In this document: piece after piece, positions 43,191 to 51,317 of the stretch
How the letters are laid out: each line of letters begins with the position of its first letter
Position numbering within the stretch: the first letter of the stretch is position 1
From: CALDTK01 sp965215215
GTDB lineage: Bacteria; Bacteroidota; Bacteroidia; Chitinophagales; Saprospiraceae
Reading direction: 5' to 3'
Assembly: GCA_965215215.1 (NCBI GenBank)
Contig: OZ244043.1
Coordinates: 4,030,001 to 4,094,000 of the forward strand
DNA length: 64,000 bases
Translations under genes and position numbers: made by a program
The notes under the pieces: generated by a model
The model's input: the letters and a program-made list of their open reading frames with translations, nothing else
Database searches by the model: none
What the model was told of the DNA's origin: nothing

Positions 43191-44063
43191 ATGCCTTCCC
43201 ACTGCCTAACCTTCCTCGCTTGCTCCGTTGTGGCGTTGACCGCGTGTCGAAGCACTCAAGTGACACCGCCCCGTGTCCTGCCCAAATTTCCGCACGCCCT
43301 CTACTTCGGGAATCAGATCAGCAAGCCTAAGCTCGTAAGCGCGCACCGGGGACTGCCCGAGCTGCCCGGCTTCGCCGAAAACTCGACCGAGGGCCTGCTC
43401 GAACTCGCCGGGCGGGGGGAGTTCATCGCGGAGGTGGACGTCGCGCACTCGGCCGACTCCGTGCTGCTCCTGTTTCACGATGACGACCTCGATCGCCTCA
43501 CCTTCCACGATGGACCGCTCTCCTCCTACACCTGGGCGAGCTTGGACACCATGCGACTGCGCGACGCTAGCGGCCGACTCACGGAGTCGACCATCCCCAG
43601 TTTTGCGGAAGCACTCGTGGCCACGAAGGGTAAACTGCTCTACACCATCGACCGCAAGGCGGGGGTTCCGTACAGCGCGATCGCGGCGGAGGTGGAGCGG
43701 TACGGCGACCCATCGCTGACCGCGCTGATTACCTACAGCGAGTCCGACTACATCGAAGCCGAGACGCTGGCGTATCCGTACGCGCTTAGCGTGAGTCCGG
43801 AGCAGGAGGGCGTCGCCTCCGAGAATAGCCACGCCCCCGTGCTCACCTTTCTTGGGATCGGCCAGGAGGCCCTGTCCGCGAACGAGCACCGCTTGTCGAG
43901 TGGCGGGCTAACCGTCCTCGGTACCTTCGGTCGGATCGACTCGATCGCCGCCACCGACGAGGGGGCGATTTATAACTCGCTACCCGTGGACGTTATCGCC
44001 ACCGACACCCCACTCCGCGCCTACCGGGCCATTCAACGCGCGGTGGTCGAGGCCGGCAGGTAG
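43191..44063 (+). CDS. Glycerophosphodiester phosphodiesterase family lipoprotein
   Basis: A 290-residue predicted lipoprotein (signal ending VVALTAC, Cys at about residue 17). The GDPD catalytic set is visible: SAHRGLPEL, the ENST corresponding to PENT, EVDV and LLFHDDDLDRLT. It would hydrolyse glycerophosphodiesters to glycerol-3-phosphate and an alcohol in the periplasm. ATG at 43191 is chosen because it begins the signal peptide. The last 31 nt overlap the convergent CtlX-like gene. Confidence 0.85.
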   Translation: MPSHCLTFLACSVVALTACRSTQVTPPRVLPKFPHALYFGNQISKPKLVSAHRGLPELPGFAENSTEGLLELAGRGEFIAEVDVAHSADSVLLLFHDDDLDRLTFHDGPLSSYTWASLDTMRLRDASGRLTESTIPSFAEALVATKGKLLYTIDRKAGVPYSAIAAEVERYGDPSLTALITYSESDYIEAETLAYPYALSVSPEQEGVASENSHAPVLTFLGIGQEALSANEHRLSSGGLTVLGTFGRIDSIAATDEGAIYNSLPVDVIATDTPLRAYRAIQRAVVEAGR

Positions 44064-44977
44064 ATCTCGGCGATCATGCACCGCGCGCTGCCGCCGCCGA
44101 GCTGCTCGATGGCTTCCAGGTCGGCGTGCACGATAGGGTGCCCCTCCCCGAGCACCGCGCGCTGAGCGTCGGTTAGGGCGCCGAACGCCTGACTCGACAT
44201 GGCCCAGTAGGCCTGCCGGCTCCCGTTGAGTAGCTCCAGCATGTTCCCGGCGAACCGGCGCATCTGCGCGTAGCTCAGTTCGATGAGCATCCGGTCGCGT
44301 CCCCGCAGCAGGGTTACGAGGCGGGCTCGATCTCCGGGGGCCACGCTCTCGGTGCACAGCACCGCGTGCTTCGTGCCGATGGCCATCAGTACGTTGGTGT
44401 GGTAGATCGGTAATCCGGACTCGTCGGTGGCGTCGAAGATCACGAGCTCGTAGTCGATTAGCGCCGCCCACCTCCGCGCCAGCCCATCGTCGCTGCGCTC
44501 ACTGCGACACACGTAGGCGATCTTCGCCAACCGGTCGAGCACCAGCGCGCCGGTTCCCTCCAGGTACTGCCCCCGCTCCTCGTAGGGGGTCAAGTCGATC
44601 ACCCGCCTTTCGGCAAAACCCGGGGCGAGCGTCTCGAGCACGGGATTGAGTCGCTCCAGCCGACGCGTCGGGGCGGTCATCGGGTAGAGCACGATCGTTC
44701 CGTCGGCGTGCGTGCTGAACCAATTGTTCGGGAAGACCGCGTCGGGTTTTCGCGGAAGCGGCGTATCCGCAACCACGGTGACCCGCGTACCGACGGCCCG
44801 CAGGGCGGCTACGAGTCCGTCGAACTCCCCCCGGGCTCGCGCCTCGATTTGAGTCTGACTGAGGATCCTGGCCGGTTGCATGAAGGCATTGTCGGCGGCG
44901 GTTTCCTCGTTGTACGCGAAGTGAGCCGGGCGTACCATGAGTACGTGCGCGCTGCTCTGTAGGGAGGGTTCGGGCAT
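44033..44977 (-). CDS. ctlX: CtlX-like citrulline/guanidino hydrolase (amidinotransferase superfamily)
   Basis: A 314-residue pentein-fold enzyme. Visible are MVRPAHFAYNEETAADNAF, the substrate-contacting DAVFPNNWFSTH, ERGQYLEGTGALVLD, the catalytic His in YHTNVLMAIG and the catalytic Cys in GGGSARCMIAEIY. The layout fits CtlX, which hydrolyses citrulline to ornithine, CO2 and ammonia; dimethylarginine hydrolase is the other option. It belongs to arginine/ornithine metabolism, which connects to the polyamine genes nearby, though they are not in one operon. ATG at 44975-44977 gives the best N-terminus. Confidence 0.82.
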   Translation of the reverse strand: MPEPSLQSSAHVLMVRPAHFAYNEETAADNAFMQPARILSQTQIEARARGEFDGLVAALRAVGTRVTVVADTPLPRKPDAVFPNNWFSTHADGTIVLYPMTAPTRRLERLNPVLETLAPGFAERRVIDLTPYEERGQYLEGTGALVLDRLAKIAYVCRSERSDDGLARRWAALIDYELVIFDATDESGLPIYHTNVLMAIGTKHAVLCTESVAPGDRARLVTLLRGRDRMLIELSYAQMRRFAGNMLELLNGSRQAYWAMSSQAFGALTDAQRAVLGEGHPIVHADLEAIEQLGGGSARCMIAEIYLPASTTAR

Positions 44978-45044
44978 GAAAAGGCGAAGTAAGGCGACGA
45001 ACAAGGTCGCGCGCCGCCGACGTTGATAGATTCAAACACCCCCC

Positions 45045-45599
45045 ATGGAAAAGCTCCTCAAAAAAACAGCCTACGAAGGCAACCCCGTCGGTTTGAGCGA
45101 CGATGCGGCCAATGAAATCAGTGACGAACTCGACCGCCACCTCAGCAGCTACGTGGTGATGTACATGCAGTACCACAAGTTTCACTGGATGGTGGAAGGA
45201 CCCCAATTTCGCGACCTGCATTTGTTTCTGCAGGATCACTACGAGGAGGTGAACCTCGACATGGACGCCATCGCGGAGCGCATCACGCTCCTCGGTCGGG
45301 TACCGAGCACCCGTTTGGATACCTACCAGAAGAAATCTTACGTCGAGCAAGAAGGGGAAGACGTGCGCCACATTCGTGACTCCCTGGAGACCGCCATGCA
45401 CAACGAGCGCCACATCAGCGTGGAGATCCGCAAGACGGTGCATACCTGCATAAAGCACGACGACTTCGGTACGAAGTCGATGATCGAAGCCATGCTCCAG
45501 CGCTCGGAGAACCGGGCGCACCACCTGGAACACTTTCTCGGAGAGGACAGTCTCGCCGTCGGTATGCTGCACAAACCGTCGGACATCAAATCGAACTAA
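45045..45599 (+). CDS. dps: Dps-family DNA-binding ferroxidase
   Basis: A 184-residue ferritin-like protein that oxidises and stores iron in 12-mers under oxidative or starvation stress. The inter-subunit ferroxidase ligands are in the right places: H47 (KFHWMVEG), H59, D74 and E78 (DMDAIAER), with the same spacing as in E. coli Dps. It starts with ATG and lies 67 nt from the divergent ctlX-like gene. Confidence 0.94.
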   Translation: MEKLLKKTAYEGNPVGLSDDAANEISDELDRHLSSYVVMYMQYHKFHWMVEGPQFRDLHLFLQDHYEEVNLDMDAIAERITLLGRVPSTRLDTYQKKSYVEQEGEDVRHIRDSLETAMHNERHISVEIRKTVHTCIKHDDFGTKSMIEAMLQRSENRAHHLEHFLGEDSLAVGMLHKPSDIKSN

Positions 45600-45614
45600 T
45601 AATTCGGTGGCGCG

Positions 45615-46652
45615 GTGCAATCGATTGCACACCTACTCACGGTACAGCCCGGTTGGACTTTCGTCCTTCTGGGCTGTTCGCTTGTCGGGCTAGGGCAAAG
45701 CGGCTGTTCGCTCGGGCGTAGGACGGTCTCGAATACGGAGTTGGTGTCGGTGGTGGTCCGCAAGGATTGCGCCCGGGCGGGACTGCGGCGAAGCAACTTG
45801 CTCGTAGGTTGGTTTGACGGGGCGGATACCAACTACGTACGTTACCCGGACGAGGCCTCGAATCCGCTCGACTCCAGTTCGCTCGTTCAGATTGGCTCGG
45901 CGACCACGGCGTTTTACGTGCCCCGCTTCCTGGCCGCGCTCGACGAAGCCGGTATGGACAGCGACTCCCCCGCGCTCGCGTGTACCGATTTCGAGATCAC
46001 CTACGAGCGACTCCTACTCCACCACGCCGGCCTGCCGGTCTCGGGTCCGTGGCTCGAGCGCGATATCTTCGGTGATTTTGACCTCGCGCAGGAAGCGTTT
46101 TGCGGGAGCATACGCGAGGAAGACACCGCGAGCTACCGGTTCTCGCACTGGAACTATGCCGTAGCGCGCCTCGCGTTGGAGCACGATTTGGGTCGAAGCC
46201 TGGCGCAGGAGCTGGTCACCGTACCGCTCTCCTACGCCCTCGCCGATAGCACGCGCGGCGATATGCCGATCAGCGCATCGGAGGACCGGCCGGCGGGCAA
46301 AGGACCCGTAGCCCTCTTCGGACCCAGTACAGCCGGTATCGCGAGCGCCGAACAGCTACTGCGACTGGCCAGCCCGCAAACCGCGGAGCTACTGACCGGC
46401 TATCCCTCAGCCCCGACCCTGCGGCAACGACCGGGCGTACGGGTTACCTACGGCTGGCACAGCCTCCGGAAACCGGGCGGACTGCGGGTATTCCTGGCGA
46501 CCGGCACCACGCGCTACTACAGCGCTACCCTCGCCTACTCGCCCCTCACCGCAACGGGTGCCGTAGTGGTAAGTAACTCGGGCGTGCCGGTAGATTGTGT
46601 GGCGCTCGACATCTTGCGCAACCTCAATCAGAATTGGCGCCGCAAACCATGA
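45615..46652 (+). CDS. Beta-lactamase-fold lipoprotein with lost catalytic residues
   Basis: A 345-residue predicted lipoprotein (lipobox VLLGC, Cys21). The core aligns with class C beta-lactamase/PBP4*-type proteins: VQIGSATTAF for the SxxK motif, then ITYERLLLHHAGLPVSG for the usual LLxHxSGLP, FSHWNYAVARLALEH for YxN, and TYGWHSLRK near the end. The catalytic Lys is Thr (S95-ATT, T98 at the Lys position) and YxN is F176-S-H178, so hydrolase activity is unlikely. The GTG at 45615 starts 15 nt after dps. It overlaps the SUI1 gene by 4 nt. Confidence 0.7.
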   Translation: MQSIAHLLTVQPGWTFVLLGCSLVGLGQSGCSLGRRTVSNTELVSVVVRKDCARAGLRRSNLLVGWFDGADTNYVRYPDEASNPLDSSSLVQIGSATTAFYVPRFLAALDEAGMDSDSPALACTDFEITYERLLLHHAGLPVSGPWLERDIFGDFDLAQEAFCGSIREEDTASYRFSHWNYAVARLALEHDLGRSLAQELVTVPLSYALADSTRGDMPISASEDRPAGKGPVALFGPSTAGIASAEQLLRLASPQTAELLTGYPSAPTLRQRPGVRVTYGWHSLRKPGGLRVFLATGTTRYYSATLAYSPLTATGAVVVSNSGVPVDCVALDILRNLNQNWRRKP

Positions 46653-46996
46653 GCAAATCCAAGAAAAAGCGCGACGGCGTGGTGTACAGCACCGACCCAG
46701 ACTACGAGTACCGCTTCGGTAAGCCACAGGAGGACGAGCTGCTGCCCCCTCAGCAGCAGAAGCTCCGGGTAACCCTCGACCGCAAGGCGCGCAAGGGCAA
46801 AGCCGTGACCCTGATCAGCGGCTTCGTGGGACCGGACGCCGAGCTCAGCGAACTCGGCAAAACCCTCAAAGCCTCCTGCGGGGTGGGCGGGAGCGCCAAG
46901 GATGGCGAAATCCTGCTGCAGGGCGACCACCGCCCCAAAGTGGTGGAGCTCCTCCTCAAAGCCGGCTATACCCAAACCAAGCAAGCCGGCGGCTAA
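46649..46996 (+). CDS. yciH: Translation initiation factor SUI1/eIF1-like (YciH family)
   Basis: A 115-residue basic protein with the SUI1 fold. After a charged N-terminal 35 residues come LRVTLDRKARKGKAVTLI, SGFVGPDAELSELGKTLKA, CGVGGSAKDGEILLQGDH and VVELLLKAGY, the classic family blocks. Bacterial members affect start-codon selection. The ATG overlaps the preceding stop by 4 nt. Confidence 0.92.
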   Translation: MSKSKKKRDGVVYSTDPDYEYRFGKPQEDELLPPQQQKLRVTLDRKARKGKAVTLISGFVGPDAELSELGKTLKASCGVGGSAKDGEILLQGDHRPKVVELLLKAGYTQTKQAGG

Positions 46997-47019
46997 GCCC
47001 TCCCCTAGCCCAGAGGTCC

Positions 47020-47039
47020 CCCCGGGGTTCAGCCCGGGG
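47020..47039. terminator. Possible hairpin at the convergent end of SUI1 and prmC genes
   Basis: CCCCGGG (47020-47026) and CCCGGGG (47033-47039) form a 7-bp GC stem with a 6-nt loop. The stem includes the prmC stop codon (47029-47031). No T-tract follows on either strand, so termination is only inferred from position between convergent genes. Confidence 0.35.
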
Positions 47040-47883
47040 CCTCCCCCGAGGGCCGCCGCCCCCGCACACACCGCGGCCGCCCCTGCATATCCACCAACGA
47101 CTCCACCTCCAGCCAGCCGGCTCCGACGAGCATACGCGCGACCTCCCCCACGTACAAATCGTTACACTCAAAATAGAGCCCCCCACCCGCACGCAAAGCC
47201 CCCCGCCCCAATCGCTCGAGCGCCCGGTAAAAAAGCAAGGGATCCGCATCCGGAACCCGCAACGCTAGTTCCGGCTCAAACGCCTTAACGCTTCCCTGCA
47301 CGCGCGCCCAATCCGCGTCGGGGACGTACGGTGGGTTGCTTACCAAAAGATTAAAACGGGCAGACCGGTAAATCGCCGCGGTTAGATCCAGCACATCCCG
47401 CTCCTCGGCGGCGACCCGCTCCTCGACGCCTAACCGTCGACTATTCCGAGCGGTAACGGCGAGGGCGGTTTGCGACACGTCGACAGCCTCCCCCCGCCAG
47501 GTCTCCCGCTCCGCCGCCAGAGTCACCGCAATACAACCCGAGCCGGTGCAAGCGTCCAGGAAGCGTTTCGGCGAACCGTCCTCGTGCTCGAGCACCCAAC
47601 GCACCAACTCCTCCGTCTCCGGGCGGGGAATAAGTACGCCGGGACGAATCTCCAGCCGCCGACCGTAGAAATGAGCGACCCCACTTACGTAGGCGAGTGG
47701 TTCGCCTCCGAGCAGGCGCAGGAGCTGCGCCTCGGCGACTTCCAGTTGGTGTACCGACGGTGCCGGGCCGCTGCGGTGCGGGAAACTGTCGGCCAGCCAG
47801 TGGCGGACCAGCGTTTCCGGAAGTTCCAAACCGGCCGCCGCCACGCGCCGAACGGCCGAATCCCTGAGCGCCGCCCACGTCAT
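47029..47883 (-). CDS. prmC: Peptide chain release factor N5-glutamine methyltransferase
   Basis: A 284-residue SAM-dependent enzyme that methylates the GGQ glutamine of release factors. The helical N-domain contains GGEPLAYVSG and the IPRPETEELV loop; the methyltransferase fold has LDACTGSGCIAV (D110) and the catalytic NPPY at 183-186. The C-terminal 25 residues are Arg/Gly/Pro-rich. The start ATG overlaps the nspC stop by 4 nt, placing prmC in the polyamine operon. Confidence 0.95.
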   Translation of the reverse strand: MTWAALRDSAVRRVAAAGLELPETLVRHWLADSFPHRSGPAPSVHQLEVAEAQLLRLLGGEPLAYVSGVAHFYGRRLEIRPGVLIPRPETEELVRWVLEHEDGSPKRFLDACTGSGCIAVTLAAERETWRGEAVDVSQTALAVTARNSRRLGVEERVAAEERDVLDLTAAIYRSARFNLLVSNPPYVPDADWARVQGSVKAFEPELALRVPDADPLLFYRALERLGRGALRAGGGLYFECNDLYVGEVARMLVGAGWLEVESLVDMQGRPRCVRGRRPSGEAPG

Positions 47884-49013
47884 CCCATCCGGCGTACGTA
47901 GTCCTCGTGGTCGAAGCGGCGCACGAGCTCGACGCTCCCGTCCGCGCGCTCGAGCACCAAGTCCGGGTGCTGGACGCCGTTGAACATCGTCGACTTGACG
48001 ACGGTGTAGTGCATCATGTCCTCGAATACGAGCTGCTGACCCACCTGCACCTCCTCCTCGAAGTAATAGGCCTCCAGCGCGTCACCCGCCAGACAGCTTA
48101 CCCCGCCCAGGCGGTAGGGATGACCGGTAGCCGTCAGCTCCGCACTCGCCCCGCGGACCACCGGCCGGTACGGCATTTCGAGGGTGTCCGGCATGTGGCA
48201 GGTGAAGCTGACGTCGAGCATCAGCGTGGACTTGCCGTGATTACTCACGATGTCGAGCACGGTAGCCGTGAGTACACCGGTTTGCCACACGTGCGCGCTG
48301 CCCGGTTCGAGGGTCAAATCTAGATTAGGGTAGCGCTCGCGCAGCCCGCGCAGCCCGCCGATGAGCGCTTCGACGTCGTAACCTTCGCGCGTCATCAGGT
48401 GGCCGCCGCCCAGGTTGAGCCACTTCAGCTGCGGTAGCCAGTGGCCGAACTTTTCCTCAACGGTCGAGATGAGCTCGAGGGTGGAGGCCGCGTCGCTCTC
48501 GCAGAGCACGTGGACGTGCAAGCCCTGTAGGCCAGCGGGTGGAGCCTCGGGCAAGTTGGGAGCCGTCTCCCCCAGCCGGCCGGTCGGTGAGCTCGGGTTG
48601 TACAACTCCGTTTCGACGGTACTAAACTCCGGGTTCACGCGCAAGCCCACGCTCTTACCCGCCGCCTCCCACTGCTCGCGGTAGCGTTCCAGCTCGGCGA
48701 GCGAATTGAAAGTAAGTTGACGAGCGAGCTCCTGTAGCCGCGGGTACTCGTGCGGCGTGTAGGCCGGGGAGTACACGTGCGGTCGCTTGCGCATGTAGCG
48801 AAACACCAGCTCCGCCTCATTGAGCGAGCTGGCCGTCGCTCCGGGGAGGTACTCCGCCACCACCGCAAACAAGGGCCAGTGCGCGAAGGCCTTCAGCGCC
48901 AGGATGATCTCCACGCCCGCACGATCCGCCACGTCGGCGACGAGGGCGAGGTTTTGCCGCAAGGCGGCCTCGTTCAACACGAAGGCGGCGCGGTCTAGGC
49001 TCGGGTAGCTCAC
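47880..49013 (-). CDS. nspC: Carboxynorspermidine / carboxyspermidine decarboxylase
   Basis: A 377-residue fold-III PLP decarboxylase removing CO2 from carboxy(nor)spermidine. The PLP lysine is K41 (LALKAF); LNLGGGHLMT binds the PLP phosphate, EPGSAHVW is present, and SCLAGDAL carries the catalytic Cys. It follows the matching dehydrogenase with a 4-nt overlap (GTGA). GTG at 49011-49013 is chosen; a much longer open frame upstream to 49610 is a shadow of the dehydrogenase. The expected product is spermidine when putrescine is the input. Confidence 0.93.
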   Translation of the reverse strand: MSYPSLDRAAFVLNEAALRQNLALVADVADRAGVEIILALKAFAHWPLFAVVAEYLPGATASSLNEAELVFRYMRKRPHVYSPAYTPHEYPRLQELARQLTFNSLAELERYREQWEAAGKSVGLRVNPEFSTVETELYNPSSPTGRLGETAPNLPEAPPAGLQGLHVHVLCESDAASTLELISTVEEKFGHWLPQLKWLNLGGGHLMTREGYDVEALIGGLRGLRERYPNLDLTLEPGSAHVWQTGVLTATVLDIVSNHGKSTLMLDVSFTCHMPDTLEMPYRPVVRGASAELTATGHPYRLGGVSCLAGDALEAYYFEEEVQVGQQLVFEDMMHYTVVKSTMFNGVQHPDLVLERADGSVELVRRFDHEDYVRRMG

Positions 49014-50221
49014 GCCTCGAATTCGATGTCGGCGCCGACTTGTTCGTGCCAGGGGAGGCCGTGCTCGCCAAGCTTCGCGAGGAAGGGATCGGGGTCGAAC
49101 TGCTCGACGTTGAATACGCCCGCCCCGCTCCACTCGCCCGCGAGCATCAGCATGGCCCCCGTCATGGCGGGTACGCCCGTGGTGTAGCTCACGCCCTGCG
49201 CGCCGGTCTCCTCGAAGGCGGCGGCGTGACTGCAGTTGTTCCAGATGTAGAACGTTTGCTCCCGCCCGTCTTTGACCCCGCGTACCCGGCAGCCGATGCT
49301 GGTGTAGCCCGAGTAGTTGTCGCCGAGCGAGCCCGGGTCCGGCAGCACGGTTTTCAGGAATTCGAGCGGGACAATCTCCACGCCCCGGTGCATCACCGGC
49401 TCGATGCCCGCCATGCCGATATTCTGGATCACCCGCAAGTGCGTGAGGTACTCCTGGCCGAAGGTCATCCAGAAGCGCGCGCGACGTAGCGTCGGGAAGT
49501 TTTTCACCAGGCTCTCGAGCTCCTCGTGGTAGAGCAGGTAGCTGTCCTTCGGACCGATGTCCGGGTAGTTGACCACCCGCATGTGCTCGAAGGGCTCGGT
49601 CTCCACCCACTCGCCGTCATGCCAGTACTTGCCTTTTTGGGTAATCTCCCGGATGTTGATCTCCGGGTTAAAATTGGTCGCGAAGGCCTTGCCGTGGTCG
49701 CCGGCGTTCGCGTCCACGATGTCGAGGTAGTGCATTTCGTCGAAGTGGTGCTTCGCGGCGTGCGCGGTAAACACTTGCGTCACGCCGGGGTCGAAGCCGC
49801 AGCCGAGTACGGCCGTCAGGCCGCTTTCGCGAAAACGGTCGTGGAGTGCCCACTGCTGCGCGTACTCGAATTTCGCCTCTTCCTTAGGTTCGTAATTGGC
49901 CGTGTCGAGGTAGTGCACCCCGGCCCGTAAGCAGGCCTCCATGATGGTGAGGTCCTGGTAGGGCAAGGCCACGTGAATGACGAGCGACGCGCCGTAGCGC
50001 TCGATGAGCTCCGTGAGCGCGGGCACGTCCTCCGCGTCGATGGCCGCGGTAGTGATCGCCGGGTGTCCCGTGCGGTGCATGGCGTCCGCGGCGATCGCGT
50101 CGCACTTCGACTTCGTGCGACTGGCGATCAAGATCTCGCTAAACGTCCCGGGGTGCTGCGCGCACTTGATGGCCACCACGCGACCGACGCCGCCGGCGCC
50201 AATGATTATAACCTTCGACAT
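49010..50221 (-). CDS. Carboxynorspermidine / carboxyspermidine dehydrogenase (saccharopine-dehydrogenase-like)
   Basis: A 403-residue NADPH-dependent enzyme that condenses a diamine (putrescine or diaminopropane) with aspartate semialdehyde. The Rossmann loop is IIGAGGVGRVVA; also seen are HVALPYQDL, GVHYLDTANYE, GCGFDPGVTQVF and NYPDIGPKDSYLLYH. Adjacency to nspC supports the polyamine role over lysine metabolism. ATG at 50219-50221. A minus-strand TACTTTGC box (50243-50250) lies 21 nt upstream. Confidence 0.92.
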   Translation of the reverse strand: MSKVIIIGAGGVGRVVAIKCAQHPGTFSEILIASRTKSKCDAIAADAMHRTGHPAITTAAIDAEDVPALTELIERYGASLVIHVALPYQDLTIMEACLRAGVHYLDTANYEPKEEAKFEYAQQWALHDRFRESGLTAVLGCGFDPGVTQVFTAHAAKHHFDEMHYLDIVDANAGDHGKAFATNFNPEINIREITQKGKYWHDGEWVETEPFEHMRVVNYPDIGPKDSYLLYHEELESLVKNFPTLRRARFWMTFGQEYLTHLRVIQNIGMAGIEPVMHRGVEIVPLEFLKTVLPDPGSLGDNYSGYTSIGCRVRGVKDGREQTFYIWNNCSHAAAFEETGAQGVSYTTGVPAMTGAMLMLAGEWSGAGVFNVEQFDPDPFLAKLGEHGLPWHEQVGADIEFEA

Positions 50222-50233
50222 ACTGCTTGTGGG

Positions 50234-50250
50234 TAGGTTGCCGCAAAGTA
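50234..50250. promoter_or_regulatory. Adjacent divergent -7 boxes between the dehydrogenase and agmatinase genes
   Basis: TAGGTTGC on the plus strand (50234-50241) lies 17 nt before the agmatinase GTG. TACTTTGC on the minus strand (50243-50250) lies 21 nt before the dehydrogenase ATG. The boxes are separated by 1 bp in a 37-nt intergenic region, so the two halves of the polyamine pathway may be co-regulated from one site. Confidence 0.42.
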
Positions 50251-50258
50251 GTCTAACC

Positions 50259-51317
50259 GTGCCCCACGACAACCCGTACGACCCAAACGGGATCGGCCGA
50301 CCCAACGGAAACTTCCTCGGCTTGCCCCACGCCGAGGATCCGCGCGTCGAGTTTATCGCCGTCCCCTTCGAGGCGACCGTGAGCTACGGCGGCGGCACCG
50401 GCGGCGGGCCCGCCAACGTACTGCGCGCGAGCGCCCAGCTCGACGTTTGCTTGCCGGACGTCCCCGAGCCGTGGACCCTCGGTTTCCGTTGGACGGAGCT
50501 CTCGGGTACCTGGTCACGGGAATCGGCGGCCCTCCGCGCCGCCGCCGAGGCCGTGATCGCCGCCCGGGAGTCGGACGTCGAGCTTAGCGGAAGTGAGCGC
50601 GAGGGCCTCGACAGGGTCGATGCCGCCGGCGCCGCCCTCGCGGCCGATCTGTGCGGCCGCGTCGGTGAGAGCCTCGCGAACGGCCGCTTCCCCGTGGTGA
50701 TCGGCGGGGAACACGCGGTGAGCCTGGGCGCTTTCCGGGCCGCCGCGGCGACTGGATCCGAGTTCGGTATCCTGCAGCTCGATGCCCACATGGACCTCCG
50801 GGCCGCTTACGAAGGGTTTACCTACTCGCACGCCTCGGTGATGTATAATGCCCTGCGGCTGGCTCCGCTCGCGCGACTCGTACAGGTGGGCATCCGCGAC
50901 TGGGCGCCGGCCGAGGCGCAACTCGCGGAGGCGAGCGGTGGCCGCGTACGTACGTTTTACGACCACGAGCTCAAGGCCGACCAGTTGTCCGGAAAGGCTT
51001 TCGCCAAAACGTGCGAGCGTATCGTGGCGGAGCTACCCCAGCGGGTCTGGATCTCGTTCGACATCGACGCGCTGAATCCCTCGCTGTGCATGCACACGGG
51101 TACCCCGGTGCCCGGTGGGTTGAGTTTTGCGGAAGCGAGCCTCTTGTGCGCGTCCGTATCCGAGAGCGGGCGGGAGGTAATCGGCCTCGACGTGGTGGAG
51201 GTCGCGGGCGAACCGTACGAGTACGAGGGCGCGGTCGCCGCGCGACTGGCCTACCGCATCGCGGCGCGGTCGGCCTACACGCGGGCCAGGGCCGAGAAGT
51301 CGGTACCGACGAAGTAA
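50259..51317 (+). CDS. speB: Agmatinase (ureohydrolase family)
   Basis: A 352-residue Mn-dependent enzyme converting agmatine to putrescine and urea. The metal ligands are intact: the His of GGEHAVSLG, LDAHMDLR and SFDIDALNPS. The canonical GGDHS and DIDxxDP read GGEHA and DIDALNP, the non-ligand positions varying. Residues 85-120 contain an insertion (WSRESAALRAAAEAVIAAR, split here for length) not present in short agmatinases. Arginase is the alternative, but the divergent carboxynorspermidine genes favour agmatine. Start GTG at 50259-50261. The last 43 nt overlap the convergent flippase gene. Confidence 0.85.
   Translation: MPHDNPYDPNGIGRPNGNFLGLPHAEDPRVEFIAVPFEATVSYGGGTGGGPANVLRASAQLDVCLPDVPEPWTLGFRWTELSGTWSRESAALRAAAEAVIAARESDVELSGSEREGLDRVDAAGAALAADLCGRVGESLANGRFPVVIGGEHAVSLGAFRAAAATGSEFGILQLDAHMDLRAAYEGFTYSHASVMYNALRLAPLARLVQVGIRDWAPAEAQLAEASGGRVRTFYDHELKADQLSGKAFAKTCERIVAELPQRVWISFDIDALNPSLCMHTGTPVPGGLSFAEASLLCASVSESGREVIGLDVVEVAGEPYEYEGAVAARLAYRIAARSAYTRARAEKSVPTK

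Noticed and set aside
47000..47300. C-rich, strand-biased stretch that could indicate a foreign insert.
   Set aside because: It is the 3' part of prmC read on the plus strand; the Arg/Gly/Pro-rich C-terminus explains the bias and the catalytic domain continues normally.
49014..49610. Extension of the nspC frame upstream to an earlier start, giving 576 residues.
   Set aside because: The added part is an Arg/Gly-rich shadow of the dehydrogenase gene; homology to nspC begins at the GTG at 49013.
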